Assembly (NCBI GenBank): GCA_937868245.1
Contig: CALMMI010000531.1
Span: forward strand, 1-16,274
Origin: an uncultured Ignavibacteria bacterium
GTDB lineage: Bacteria; Bacteroidota; Ignavibacteria; Kapaibacteriales; UBA961
Direction: 5' to 3'
DNA: 16,274 nucleotides
Shown: positions 8,404 to 15,971 of the stretch, piece by piece
Layout of the letters: every line of letters begins with the position of its first letter
Position numbering within the stretch: position 1 is the first letter of the stretch
The notes under the pieces: model-generated
What the model saw: the letters and a program-made list of their open reading frames with translations, nothing else
Told to the model about the DNA's origin: nothing
Database searches by the model: none
Translations under genes and position numbers: made by a program

Positions 8404-9546
8404 TCATGGGAGGGGGACACGATTATAAAGAATAATACTCTGAGGAAAATAATAAGCAGGTGTATTTCCTGCCGGAGATGGAACTGTACGTTGACCTGTT
8501 AGTACAACTGTTCGCTCTACAGCAATAGGTGTTGGATCGAATTGTGCAAACCCCGGCTTGCTTCCATAAGAAACTGGAAGTCCTCTTCCGAAGTTCTTAT
8601 TTGAGTAACTCAATACTTTTCGTATTTCTACCTGCGGGAACCCTATACCTCCTGCTGCATTTGTTCCCAAACCGTCATTTCTCAGTATATATCCATTATT
8701 AACAACGGTTACGTTTGCACTGTCTATTGTCATTCCGCCGGAAGTAAGAATTTGTAATGAAATAGATTTACGGGTTTTAGTAATAGTTCCTGTTTTCCAA
8801 TTAACAAGATCAGATAATATATCTTTCAAGAGAGCCCTGCCGTGTTCCAAACAGATTTCAACACCACACTGAATGCCATAATGTTCTATTACATGCTTCT
8901 CTTTTTTTGCTCTGGTTTGGTAAATGGTCCACACTTCGTCAGTTGCTTTTGCTGTTGGTCCAATGGGTGGGGGACCATGATAACCTGTTGGAAGTCCGTC
9001 TATATGTGATGATTGTTCTTTTTCTAAAACATGAGATTGAGTATTGAAAGTACCTACTTTGATGTATGGACAAGTGTTGAAATATACATTATCCCCGGTT
9101 ATTGGTCTTTTGCCTATTATACCTGTCCCCGTCCACATAATAGTTCCAGGAATAATCAACCAATCCTTAAATAATCTATCGTTTGACAATGAAATTAATG
9201 CAGCTTTTATTTCTTTGTATTGGGCATAACTGTACGAAGGTCCGTTTGTACCGTCTGCTGAAGTTGGACGAAAATAGAATTCCGGAGCTACGAATACCTT
9301 CAAGGTGTTTCTATCGTCAGCCAAAAGTGCAACTGCATTTGCAGCCTGAATCATAGCCAGATAGAAACATGCAACCCTTTGCCTGGCATCTGGGTTACTT
9401 AGATTAGTAATAACCGGTTTATTAATTCCGTCCAAAACAAGTTGATTTGTAGCATTTCCACTTGGCATTTCCAAGAAGCCTGCTACCCCACTTCCAACTG
9501 TTGGTACTTGATAAGCGATGTATCGCATTTGAGTGTACGTACTCAT
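8404..9546 (-). CDS. Nitrilase-superfamily (carbon-nitrogen hydrolase-like) protein, copy 1, 380 aa
   Basis: This is a paralogue of the next gene over nearly its whole length, with the triad segments conserved: VFVAPEFYF (Glu89), HVLEKEQ (Lys176) and GVEICLEHG (Cys232). DWLIIPGTIMW at 128-138 is also shared, as are NNGYILRNDG and the C-terminal ILYNRVPLP. The two differ mainly in the loop between Lys and Cys (about 186-210, here GYHGPPPIGP) and in the C-terminal extension around 300-350. Those are plausible substrate-facing differences. Both copies look catalytically intact, which argues against one being a decaying duplicate. The ATG at 9546 lies 24 bases after the 238-aa lipid-binding-like gene. 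The reaction is not predictable beyond C-N hydrolysis or acyl transfer; an amide-linked lipid substrate would fit the neighbours but is conjecture. Confidence 0.75.
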   Translation of the reverse strand: MSTYTQMRYIAYQVPTVGSGVAGFLEMPSGNATNQLVLDGINKPVITNLSNPDARQRVACFYLAMIQAANAVALLADDRNTLKVFVAPEFYFRPTSADGTNGPSYSYAQYKEIKAALISLSNDRLFKDWLIIPGTIMWTGTGIIGKRPITGDNVYFNTCPYIKVGTFNTQSHVLEKEQSSHIDGLPTGYHGPPPIGPTAKATDEVWTIYQTRAKKEKHVIEHYGIQCGVEICLEHGRALLKDILSDLVNWKTGTITKTRKSISLQILTSGGMTIDSANVTVVNNGYILRNDGLGTNAAGGIGFPQVEIRKVLSYSNKNFGRGLPVSYGSKPGFAQFDPTPIAVERTVVLTGQRTVPSPAGNTPAYYFPQSIILYNRVPLP

Positions 9547-9570
9547 AAGTCTATTATCTTATATAATTTT

Positions 9571-10287
9571 TTAATCTGTAATAATTGATTTTAATGTACT
9601 TTGCGCAGCCTGAGTAGCACCCTGGCTTAATGAATTTAGCACACTTTGGCTTGCTAATTCACCGTTCAGTTTTTGAATCAGCATCGTAAGTGTTGATGTT
9701 TGATTCAAATACGATTCAATCATCGGCTTTGTAAAGGAGTCGAGATTACTTAAGTCAAACGTAATATTTGCCGGAGTTGCATCTGCTTGAACAGTTGCAC
9801 TTGTGAATTTTATCTGGACGGTAGTCGGCACGGAAGCATCACCCGATGTGTTGAAAACTCCAACAAGGTTCCCGTTTAACACTGTTATAACAATAGGAAC
9901 TAACGGAGAAGCATCGCCATCGGATGTAATTTTTATTTGAGTGTTAATTATCAAATTTGGAGGTATGCCCGCTGGTGGTGCTTCTGTGTTGGGTCGAACA
10001 GCATAGAAGGTAATCTGGTCACCGTTTATTGTAATTTTAGGTTTACTGTTTTCCTTAGCAATCTGAATATTACTTAAACCGCTGATTGATAGTGATTCCA
10101 AACTCACAGAAAGAGCAGAGCCCATTACACTAAATGACCCAAGATCTATATTGTTTGTATTAAACGGCTCTAATGTTGGATTACTTGATTTTTGAATGAT
10201 TTTTGTAATATAAAAGTCTGTAGCGGGAGTTGTAAGATACAGAACTAATAAATTCGCTAATTGGTTAGCTGCGGTTAATTCGCTCAT
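9571..10287 (-). CDS. Putative TULIP-like protein, 238 aa, single module
   Basis: One complete copy of the operon's recurring module: an N-terminal amphipathic helix, YLTTPATDFY (17-26), SSNPTLEPF (34-42), IDLGSFSVMG, SLSISGLSNIQI (65-76), a PNTEAPPAGIPP loop (99-110), strands to about 180, and a C-terminal helix with KLNGELASQSVLNSLS (206-221). The final helix is nearly identical to the end of the 546-aa protein encoded just upstream, and the middle matches the 231-aa protein downstream, so the three arose by duplication. The LEPF plus GLSN pattern resembles takeout / juvenile-hormone-binding TULIPs. Soluble, with no signal peptide. Expected role is holding a hydrophobic ligand; ligand and fold are inferred. 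Confidence 0.65.
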   Translation of the reverse strand: MSELTAANQLANLLVLYLTTPATDFYITKIIQKSSNPTLEPFNTNNIDLGSFSVMGSALSVSLESLSISGLSNIQIAKENSKPKITINGDQITFYAVRPNTEAPPAGIPPNLIINTQIKITSDGDASPLVPIVITVLNGNLVGVFNTSGDASVPTTVQIKFTSATVQADATPANITFDLSNLDSFTKPMIESYLNQTSTLTMLIQKLNGELASQSVLNSLSQGATQAAQSTLKSIITD

Positions 10288-10313
10288 AATCGTAAAGGGT
10301 ATATTTGTTAGAA

Positions 10314-11954
10314 TTAATTCCCAAACTGGGATGTTATTACATTTTTAATTGTATTGGTAACTTGGCTGCTTATATTGTTTAAAGTGGAAGCACTTGCAAG
10401 TTCACCGTTTAGCTTGGAAATGACAGTATTCTTAATGGAATCGCTTCCCAAAAACTTGTTCACGAAAGATGTGAATGGTGAACCGTCGGTAAAGCTAAGT
10501 GTAATATTCATTTGAGAAGGATTTACAATGAGCTGCAAGCTTGATATGGAAATGTTCAGGTTCTCAACTTTGTCGCCGCTTGCTACACAAGTAATAGCCA
10601 GATTGCTCGAAGAAACAGTAACCAGAAAAGTACCGGTAATGGGGTCACCACCCTGAGGTGTACATGAGAAATTACCGTTTATATTTAGTGGTGGTGCAGG
10701 AACACCTGCCGGAGGTGGATTTAATTGACCCTGAGTTGTTTTTATTGATACATTCAGAATACTAAAAACTATATCTGACGGGGTGGCTATATTGTTCGAT
10801 AATCCTGTAATCAGAATATTGGAAAACACGTTTGGTGCCCAGGGCAAACCTGCAATTGTTTGGCTACCTAAATCGATTGATGAAGTGCTAAGCGGCTCCA
10901 ACTGCGGGTTGCTGTTGTTTTTTAGAATAGTAGGAATGTAGTAATTGCTTGTAGGAGCATTAAGCGAGGCTTTTACTCTGTCGAGTATGTATAAATCTGC
11001 CGGATTATCAACTTGTTGCCCTGAGTCATCGGGAAGTCCTGATGCGGGGACGGGACCGAATATACTGTCGATACCGTTATTTAATTGTGATAATAAGGTG
11101 TTGGCAAGGGAATTCCTGTTATTATCGGAATTAAGTGTTTGGTTAAGGCTTGCAATCATATTTGCTTTTGCTTCAGGGGAATCAAAGGCATCATTGGCTG
11201 ACTGAACCCAAATTTCTTCTAAACCGGGAAGAGCATTTGTAATGTCAATAACTGTTACTTTAAATGTTGGATTAGGGTTCTTGAGCCCTCTAAAAGTGAG
11301 CTTATTTATTTGAAAACTCATTTTTCTGTTATTACCAATCCCTGAAACAGAAATAAAGACTTGTGCATCAATAAAGACATCAGCATCAATAAAGTCAACT
11401 TGAAAATGACCTTTCCCTTCAACATTCATGCAATACCCATCGCATTTAAAAGGAGTAGAATTCGTAGCTTTTCTACATACGGCTTGTTGTAGAGAAAATT
11501 CGCCATATATATTTAATTTAGTAAGATTTTGTACTTGATTAAAACTAAGGCTAATAGTTGTTGTATAGCCTGTGTTACTTGATTGAACTAATGGATTAGG
11601 CAAGGCAAAAATGTTATTTAATCCATTTATGGTCAGATTTGATAGACCTAAGGTTGGATCAGGATTAGCAGGATCTACTATTCCTACCGAACTTTTGTCC
11701 AATTTTAAAGCATTCCTTAAATACGTGCTATACCATGTTGCAATAGAGTCGGATATTGTTCGCCCTTGTTGACTGGATATTTTCCCTAAATTCCAAGATT
11801 CACTGGTAAGCGGCAATAATTTTTTCCCTGGGGTGTTTGGGTCGTTAATTCCGGCTAATACATCCGGCAGATAGTACTTATTTGGTACTCCCTTAATAGT
11901 TTTTAGATTAACTCTCTCTTGAAAGGTATTGTAAATAAAATTAAAAAGTGACAT
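10314..11954 (-). CDS. Tandem two-module TULIP-like protein, 546 aa
   Basis: Residues about 325-546 are a full copy of the module seen in the 238-aa protein: NYYIPTILKNNSNPQLEPL (337-355), SSIDLGSQTIAG, ILITGLSNN (380-388), a PPPAGVPAPP loop (413-422), and a C-terminal KLNGELASASTLNNIS helix (514-529). Residues 1-300 look like a diverged first module: NKYYLPDVL (25-33), LLPL (46-49), TLGLSNLTINGLNNI (101-115), then strands and a helix at about 255-297. That module carries an insertion with four Cys residues (160, 171, 175 and nearby), not seen in the second. A Pro/Asp/Gly-rich linker (300-320) joins the two. Two tandem lipid-binding modules recall BPI or P47 architecture. It starts 22 bases after the prenyl synthase gene, so the two are probably translated from one message. 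Confidence 0.65.
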   Translation of the reverse strand: MSLFNFIYNTFQERVNLKTIKGVPNKYYLPDVLAGINDPNTPGKKLLPLTSESWNLGKISSQQGRTISDSIATWYSTYLRNALKLDKSSVGIVDPANPDPTLGLSNLTINGLNNIFALPNPLVQSSNTGYTTTISLSFNQVQNLTKLNIYGEFSLQQAVCRKATNSTPFKCDGYCMNVEGKGHFQVDFIDADVFIDAQVFISVSGIGNNRKMSFQINKLTFRGLKNPNPTFKVTVIDITNALPGLEEIWVQSANDAFDSPEAKANMIASLNQTLNSDNNRNSLANTLLSQLNNGIDSIFGPVPASGLPDDSGQQVDNPADLYILDRVKASLNAPTSNYYIPTILKNNSNPQLEPLSTSSIDLGSQTIAGLPWAPNVFSNILITGLSNNIATPSDIVFSILNVSIKTTQGQLNPPPAGVPAPPLNINGNFSCTPQGGDPITGTFLVTVSSSNLAITCVASGDKVENLNISISSLQLIVNPSQMNITLSFTDGSPFTSFVNKFLGSDSIKNTVISKLNGELASASTLNNISSQVTNTIKNVITSQFGN

Positions 11955-11976
11955 GTTGTTTATTTAAAAATGTATG

Positions 11977-13107
11977 TTAAAAACTTCTATCTACTGTGTA
12001 CATTGCTATCTTTTCGAGAGCTTCCCTATATTTCCCCTGCGGGAAAATGGAAAGATATTCTAATGATTCAATTGCTTCTTTTCGTGCATCGGCGTAGGAT
12101 CTGGCAATTGCACTACTGTGATTTATGGCTCTAATGCCTTCTTGCAGTTGATGCTTATCAGGCTGGATAGTTCCTTTAATGATTTGGCTTACCAAATGAT
12201 TACCGCCTAATTCCTCCATTGCATAAATTATAGGGAGTGAAATTCGTTTTTGTTCCAAATCAACTCCCTTTGCTTTGCCGCTGTTACTTTCATCTTGAAT
12301 GCTGTCGAATATATCATCCATAATCTGGAATGCCCTCCCGACTCGCCGACCGTAAAAACCAATTCTACGAGCATCCCGTGACCTTGCCCGCACTATTGCC
12401 GCACCTGTTTCGCAAGCCAAACCAAACATGATTGCTGTTTTCCGTTCAATGACCTCGAAATACTTTTCTTTTAAGATGGAGATTTCCCAATGCGGGTCTG
12501 TATTGATTTCATCCAATTCCCCGCAGCAAATCTTAAAAGCTGTATCCAGAACTAATTTTACCAAGCCCATTTCTTTGTCAGTGTCAATTGCATCAACGAA
12601 ATTCCGTATGGCTTGCACAAACTGAAGGTCGCCAACCAAAATAGCCGTATTTGTGCCCCGGGTTGCATTTACAGAATCCAACCCTCTGCGTTTCAATGCA
12701 TTGTCAATAATATCGTCGTGGATTAATGTAGCTACGTGAAGCATCTCCAATGAGACAGCCGACATAATTACCTTTTCAGGAAGGGGGGAATCACCATGAA
12801 TCAATCGTGCAGAAAGCATTAACATCATCGGGCGCAATTTTTTACCCCGGTGATAAATCATGTATTCAGTTTCAGTCAGATAGTTTTTCTGAGGCTCCAA
12901 TGCTTTTTCCAGTACGCTCACATACCGTATCATATCTTCATGTAGAAGCTCTGATAAAATATAGTCGAAAGGGCTTTGAAGTAATGTTTTTCCTAAAGAG
13001 AAACCTGTTGGTTTTCTCTCTTCAATATCAATTTCGTATGTAATTGTTTCCAATGTGAATGATATTCCTTGTAGCTGTTTATATAGAATTGTAGTTGTAG
13101 CAAACAA
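11977..13107 (-). CDS. Trans-polyprenyl diphosphate synthase
   Basis: The all-helical isoprenyl diphosphate synthase family is unmistakable: GKKLRPMM (88-95), first Asp-rich motif DDIID (131-135) with following RRG (140-142), KT (223-224), second Asp-rich motif DDIFD (264-268), then GKAKGVDLEQKR (277-288) and LPIIYAMEE. The enzyme condenses isopentenyl diphosphate with an allylic diphosphate, using Mg ions held by the two motifs. The fifth residue before the first motif is Ala126 rather than an aromatic, which in this family favours long products. The usual GDxLxARA segment is GDLQFVQAI, a departure from housekeeping enzymes. Start: the frame has no ATG between an upstream in-frame stop near 13155 and Met59, so the TTG at 13107 is a provisional start. 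Its place among lipid-binding-like genes suggests a dedicated, not housekeeping, synthase. Confidence 0.93.
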   Translation of the reverse strand: MFATTTILYKQLQGISFTLETITYEIDIEERKPTGFSLGKTLLQSPFDYILSELLHEDMIRYVSVLEKALEPQKNYLTETEYMIYHRGKKLRPMMLMLSARLIHGDSPLPEKVIMSAVSLEMLHVATLIHDDIIDNALKRRGLDSVNATRGTNTAILVGDLQFVQAIRNFVDAIDTDKEMGLVKLVLDTAFKICCGELDEINTDPHWEISILKEKYFEVIERKTAIMFGLACETGAAIVRARSRDARRIGFYGRRVGRAFQIMDDIFDSIQDESNSGKAKGVDLEQKRISLPIIYAMEELGGNHLVSQIIKGTIQPDKHQLQEGIRAINHSSAIARSYADARKEAIESLEYLSIFPQGKYREALEKIAMYTVDRSF

Positions 13108-13160
13108 AGTAAGAATGCATACTATCTGCTTTGAAAATGTTCGAGATGTATGTATTTAAC

Positions 13161-14540
13161 TTATATGGAAGTACTTAAAGCTGTAATTAACATCTCGGCT
13201 TTTGATTTCAGATAGGTTTTTACTTTCTCATTAATCAAGCTTCGTACAAAATAAATTTGCTCCAACCGTTCTTTCACAATATCTCCTATTGCATCTCTCC
13301 ACACGGTATCATCAATATCAAGTTCAAAAGAGGGCATCATGATTTCATGAGCCAGCCATTTCTCACCTTCTGCGCTTCTTTTAAGCTGAACCGAAACATT
13401 TTTAAGATGTGTGATACACTTACCAACCCACAGGTCGATTGCTTTGTCATTTTTTCTTGAAAGTTTATCTTCCCAACTTGCAGTTAGCATATAATTCATT
13501 TGTTTTCTTTCTGCTTCGTTCAGGATATCCCAACCGTTTTCGACTGCAATTTCTGCTGCACCTGCTGCACCTCTTATTTGGTTCACCTGGTTCTGTAATT
13601 CGGGAAGTGTAGAATTGGGCGGAGTACCGGAAAAGTCTTTTACCGATGAATGAATCTGGTCTGAAGTTAATGGTGTAACCGCAGAGCTGTCATTACCCGT
13701 TGTGCCGACTGATTTTTTAAAATTTAGTGTTGCTAAAGCAGCTTGAGTGTATTGGTTGTCAGGCAAAGGTCCCCCCCAATAACCACTTTCAGCAATGCAA
13801 GCAGCTATAACCGCATTTTGTTGCACAAAAGAATGTCCGTTATAAGAGTTTTCATTTCCAGGATCACCGTATGTTTTACTACTGTCATTAACTGCAACCC
13901 GGTTCGTAGTATCTTTAGTTGCAGTGTTTGTATGTTGAGCCATTTGCGCTACGGCATTTCCTTGCTTCCAAGAGCTTAGAAGTGCGGCATTGCTTTGGAA
14001 CAGCTCATTATAAACTTCATTGTGATTGTTATAAACCCCCATAAGTTTTTGACCGTTAGGGTTATCAACCGATGATAACTTATCCCTTTGCAATCTGGCA
14101 TTGGTTAACATATCAGCCTGTTGATCTTCAGGAATGGTAGAAACAGCTTCCGAACCTGCCGGGAGCGGAGCATTGGGGGAATGGCTGAATGGCATTAAAT
14201 TACCTGCTGCATCAATATCGACTACAGTTGCGTATTTAGTCATTATGGCATATTCACCGGCAACGGTTAAGTCTTTAAGAAAAAGAATTGCTTCCTTGTC
14301 GGTTCGTTTCAATTCCTTATCAAGGTACAGGTTATCCAAACCTATACAGGAAAAATTTCTAAATTGCAATGAAACATCACCATTAGGATATTTATGACCT
14401 TCTGGCATTGTCACATTGGTTGCTAGTGGAAAAACAGGAGTCTCGCTAAATATCCTGTTATTATTTTCGGATGCAAGAATATTCTGTAATTGTATGTTTT
14501 GCTGTTGCATGAGAATGCCGATTTGCTTGTTAGTCTTCAT
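13161..14540 (-). CDS. Unknown 459-aa protein: lipid-binding-like front, helical back
   Basis: No named family is recognised. Residues about 50-118 contain VSLQFRNFSCIGLDNLYL, FLKDLTVAGEY and a further strand, which echo the 'GLsn' strand and following hairpin of the operon's TULIP-like proteins. Residues 140-350 are polar, Asn/Thr/Gln-rich and probably helical or loop. The C-terminal third is amphipathic helix with charged heptads (KERLEQIYFVRSLINEKVK, about 423-441). ATG at 14540 is used; Met11 is a possible alternative. Inside the gene is a run of seven G (plus-strand C 13771-13777) within YWGG; the frame reads sensibly on both sides. There is no signal peptide. It sits 14 bases after the 131-aa gene and 53 bases before the prenyl synthase. 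It may be a structural or partner component rather than a simple carrier. Confidence 0.5.
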   Translation of the reverse strand: MKTNKQIGILMQQQNIQLQNILASENNNRIFSETPVFPLATNVTMPEGHKYPNGDVSLQFRNFSCIGLDNLYLDKELKRTDKEAILFLKDLTVAGEYAIMTKYATVVDIDAAGNLMPFSHSPNAPLPAGSEAVSTIPEDQQADMLTNARLQRDKLSSVDNPNGQKLMGVYNNHNEVYNELFQSNAALLSSWKQGNAVAQMAQHTNTATKDTTNRVAVNDSSKTYGDPGNENSYNGHSFVQQNAVIAACIAESGYWGGPLPDNQYTQAALATLNFKKSVGTTGNDSSAVTPLTSDQIHSSVKDFSGTPPNSTLPELQNQVNQIRGAAGAAEIAVENGWDILNEAERKQMNYMLTASWEDKLSRKNDKAIDLWVGKCITHLKNVSVQLKRSAEGEKWLAHEIMMPSFELDIDDTVWRDAIGDIVKERLEQIYFVRSLINEKVKTYLKSKAEMLITALSTSI

Positions 14541-14554
14541 TGGTTTAATTGAAT

Positions 14555-14950
14555 TTATGAAATTGATAAATCTGCTGTTATTTGTAGATTGCCTTTCCCG
14601 TCATTGGAAAGTTTGATGTCCGAAGGGGCAAATGTTAAACTGATGCCGCCCTGACCAACTGTTACAGGCTGCACTGTATATACTTTAATCGAGACCCCTT
14701 TTATTTTATCAACTATTGCCGATGAAATTTTTGAAGAAAAAGCGTTTGCTAACAAGCCGACTGTTGTCAGTAAGTCATCAATAGGATTCCAACTATATTT
14801 TGGGGAAAGCTTAACACTCAGATTAGGAACATCAACAATGTTTACTTTAACATCACTTGTAACAACGCTTAACCCTACGTTAATTACAAGAGGAGTAGGA
14901 GAAACTGAAATATCATACGATATCGTTCCTGTTTTTAATGGTTCACTCAT
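14555..14950 (-). CDS. Small beta-rich protein, 131 aa, possible OrfX/P47-type TULIP half
   Basis: The frame is open up to 15034, but the likely start is the ATG at 14950 (MSEPLKTG), because a longer version would overlap the end of the upstream gene and its first 28 residues look non-coding. The product has N-terminal strands (SYDISVSPTPLVINVGL, SVKLSPKYSW), one long amphipathic helix (about residues 55-85, from PIDDLLTTVGLL to IVDKIKG), then three strands ending LQITADLSIS. Strand, helix, strand of this size looks like half of a tubular lipid-binding domain, and the length is near that of the small OrfX1 proteins of botulinum-type loci; that likeness is by size and pattern only. It lies 50 bases after the 309-aa gene and 14 before the 459-aa gene. 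Confidence 0.55.
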   Translation of the reverse strand: MSEPLKTGTISYDISVSPTPLVINVGLSVVTSDVKVNIVDVPNLSVKLSPKYSWNPIDDLLTTVGLLANAFSSKISSAIVDKIKGVSIKVYTVQPVTVGQGGISLTFAPSDIKLSNDGKGNLQITADLSIS

Positions 14951-15000
14951 ATTTTTTGATTTTATATATAGATAACTAATAGGAATTGTTGAAACTAAAT

Positions 15001-15930
15001 TTACATTGCACTCAAGGCTGCTCCAACAGGGCAAGCCATTGCAGGACCGATACCTCCAAAACTTCCGCTTGCAGACGCTTCCCCTGTAACACTGATATCC
15101 ACTTTTGTCGGATCAGATTCAAGTGCAGCAGTCACTGTTTTAATGGTAGCTGAGTACGAACCCTTTGCCCAGGCAAAGTCGTTACCTTCGCTCGCAGAAT
15201 CCGACTTGCTGTAATTCTGGTAGGGAGCTAATGCGCTTTTGAAGAGAGTATTCAAAAGCAAGGGGCTTATAACTGCAAAACAGTTTTTCTGTTGCCATGT
15301 ATATCCGCTTACATCTAAAGGCAAAGTATTGGTTTGAATTGTTGCCGCAGCAACTACCATACTTTGGGAGATAAACACACTCGGTGTATTTATTGTAACT
15401 CCATCGTAGCTTGGAATGGCAGGAAGGGTAACAGCCGTTAACATGCCGTCTGCCATTTGCAATGCTGCGGGAGCCAGTACATTATTTACCAGCCATTTAT
15501 CAAATTTGGAAAACTTAGTTTCATCGATTAATACGGCTACCGCTGTTAGTTTCAAACTGGCTCCGGTTTGGGTTACCGTAAGGTAAACCGTGAGTGGACC
15601 TTCAGCAACCACAGGAGTAGGAGAAGGTGCAATTACAGCAGAACCTCTGATATTCTGTATTTGCAACTGAAATAGATTCTGGGTAGGCATTGTTGTTACG
15701 TCTTTTTTCTTAATACTTGCATCCCAATTTGCTTGGGTAGGTGCCTCCAAAAGAAATATAGGGGCGGCTAGCACCTGATAGGTAAATGTAATAGTCCCAA
15801 CATTCGGTTGAGTAGCCGAGTATGTACCCTTAAAGTACTTATCTTGTGCTGCCGGTTCACCGAACAAGGCAGTACTGCATGAATTTAATGTACTTGCATT
15901 AAACCCGATTGCTATGTCGAAATTGCTCAT
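15001..15930 (-). CDS. Beta-rich protein, 309 aa, possible P47/TULIP-like
   Basis: Not assigned to a family with certainty. The opening FDIAIGFNASTLNSCSTALF resembles the start of clostridial P47-type TULIP proteins, where a strand of the form 'WDivfai' is followed by a short helix with Asn. It continues with GTYSATQPNVGTITFTYQV, a LFQLQIQNIRGSAVI strand, a helix near residues 141-163 (FSKFDKWLVNNVLAPAALQM), and a second set of strands, with GSYSATIK echoing the early GTYSAT. The protein ends abruptly in PAMACPVGAALSAM. The ATG at 15930 is 41 bases after the peptidase gene. There is no signal peptide. With the following 131-aa protein it adds up to about 440 residues, near the length of a two-domain P47 protein, so the pair may act as one split protein. 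Confidence 0.5.
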   Translation of the reverse strand: MSNFDIAIGFNASTLNSCSTALFGEPAAQDKYFKGTYSATQPNVGTITFTYQVLAAPIFLLEAPTQANWDASIKKKDVTTMPTQNLFQLQIQNIRGSAVIAPSPTPVVAEGPLTVYLTVTQTGASLKLTAVAVLIDETKFSKFDKWLVNNVLAPAALQMADGMLTAVTLPAIPSYDGVTINTPSVFISQSMVVAAATIQTNTLPLDVSGYTWQQKNCFAVISPLLLNTLFKSALAPYQNYSKSDSASEGNDFAWAKGSYSATIKTVTAALESDPTKVDISVTGEASASGSFGGIGPAMACPVGAALSAM

Positions 15931-15971
15931 GTGTTCAACTTTATAACTATTTAGTAAATAATAACTTTTGA

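Noticed and set aside
14951..15034. Longer N-terminus for the 131-aa protein
   Set aside because: It would overlap the preceding gene, and its 28 residues resemble translated intergenic DNA; the ATG at 14950 gives a clean start and a normal spacing.
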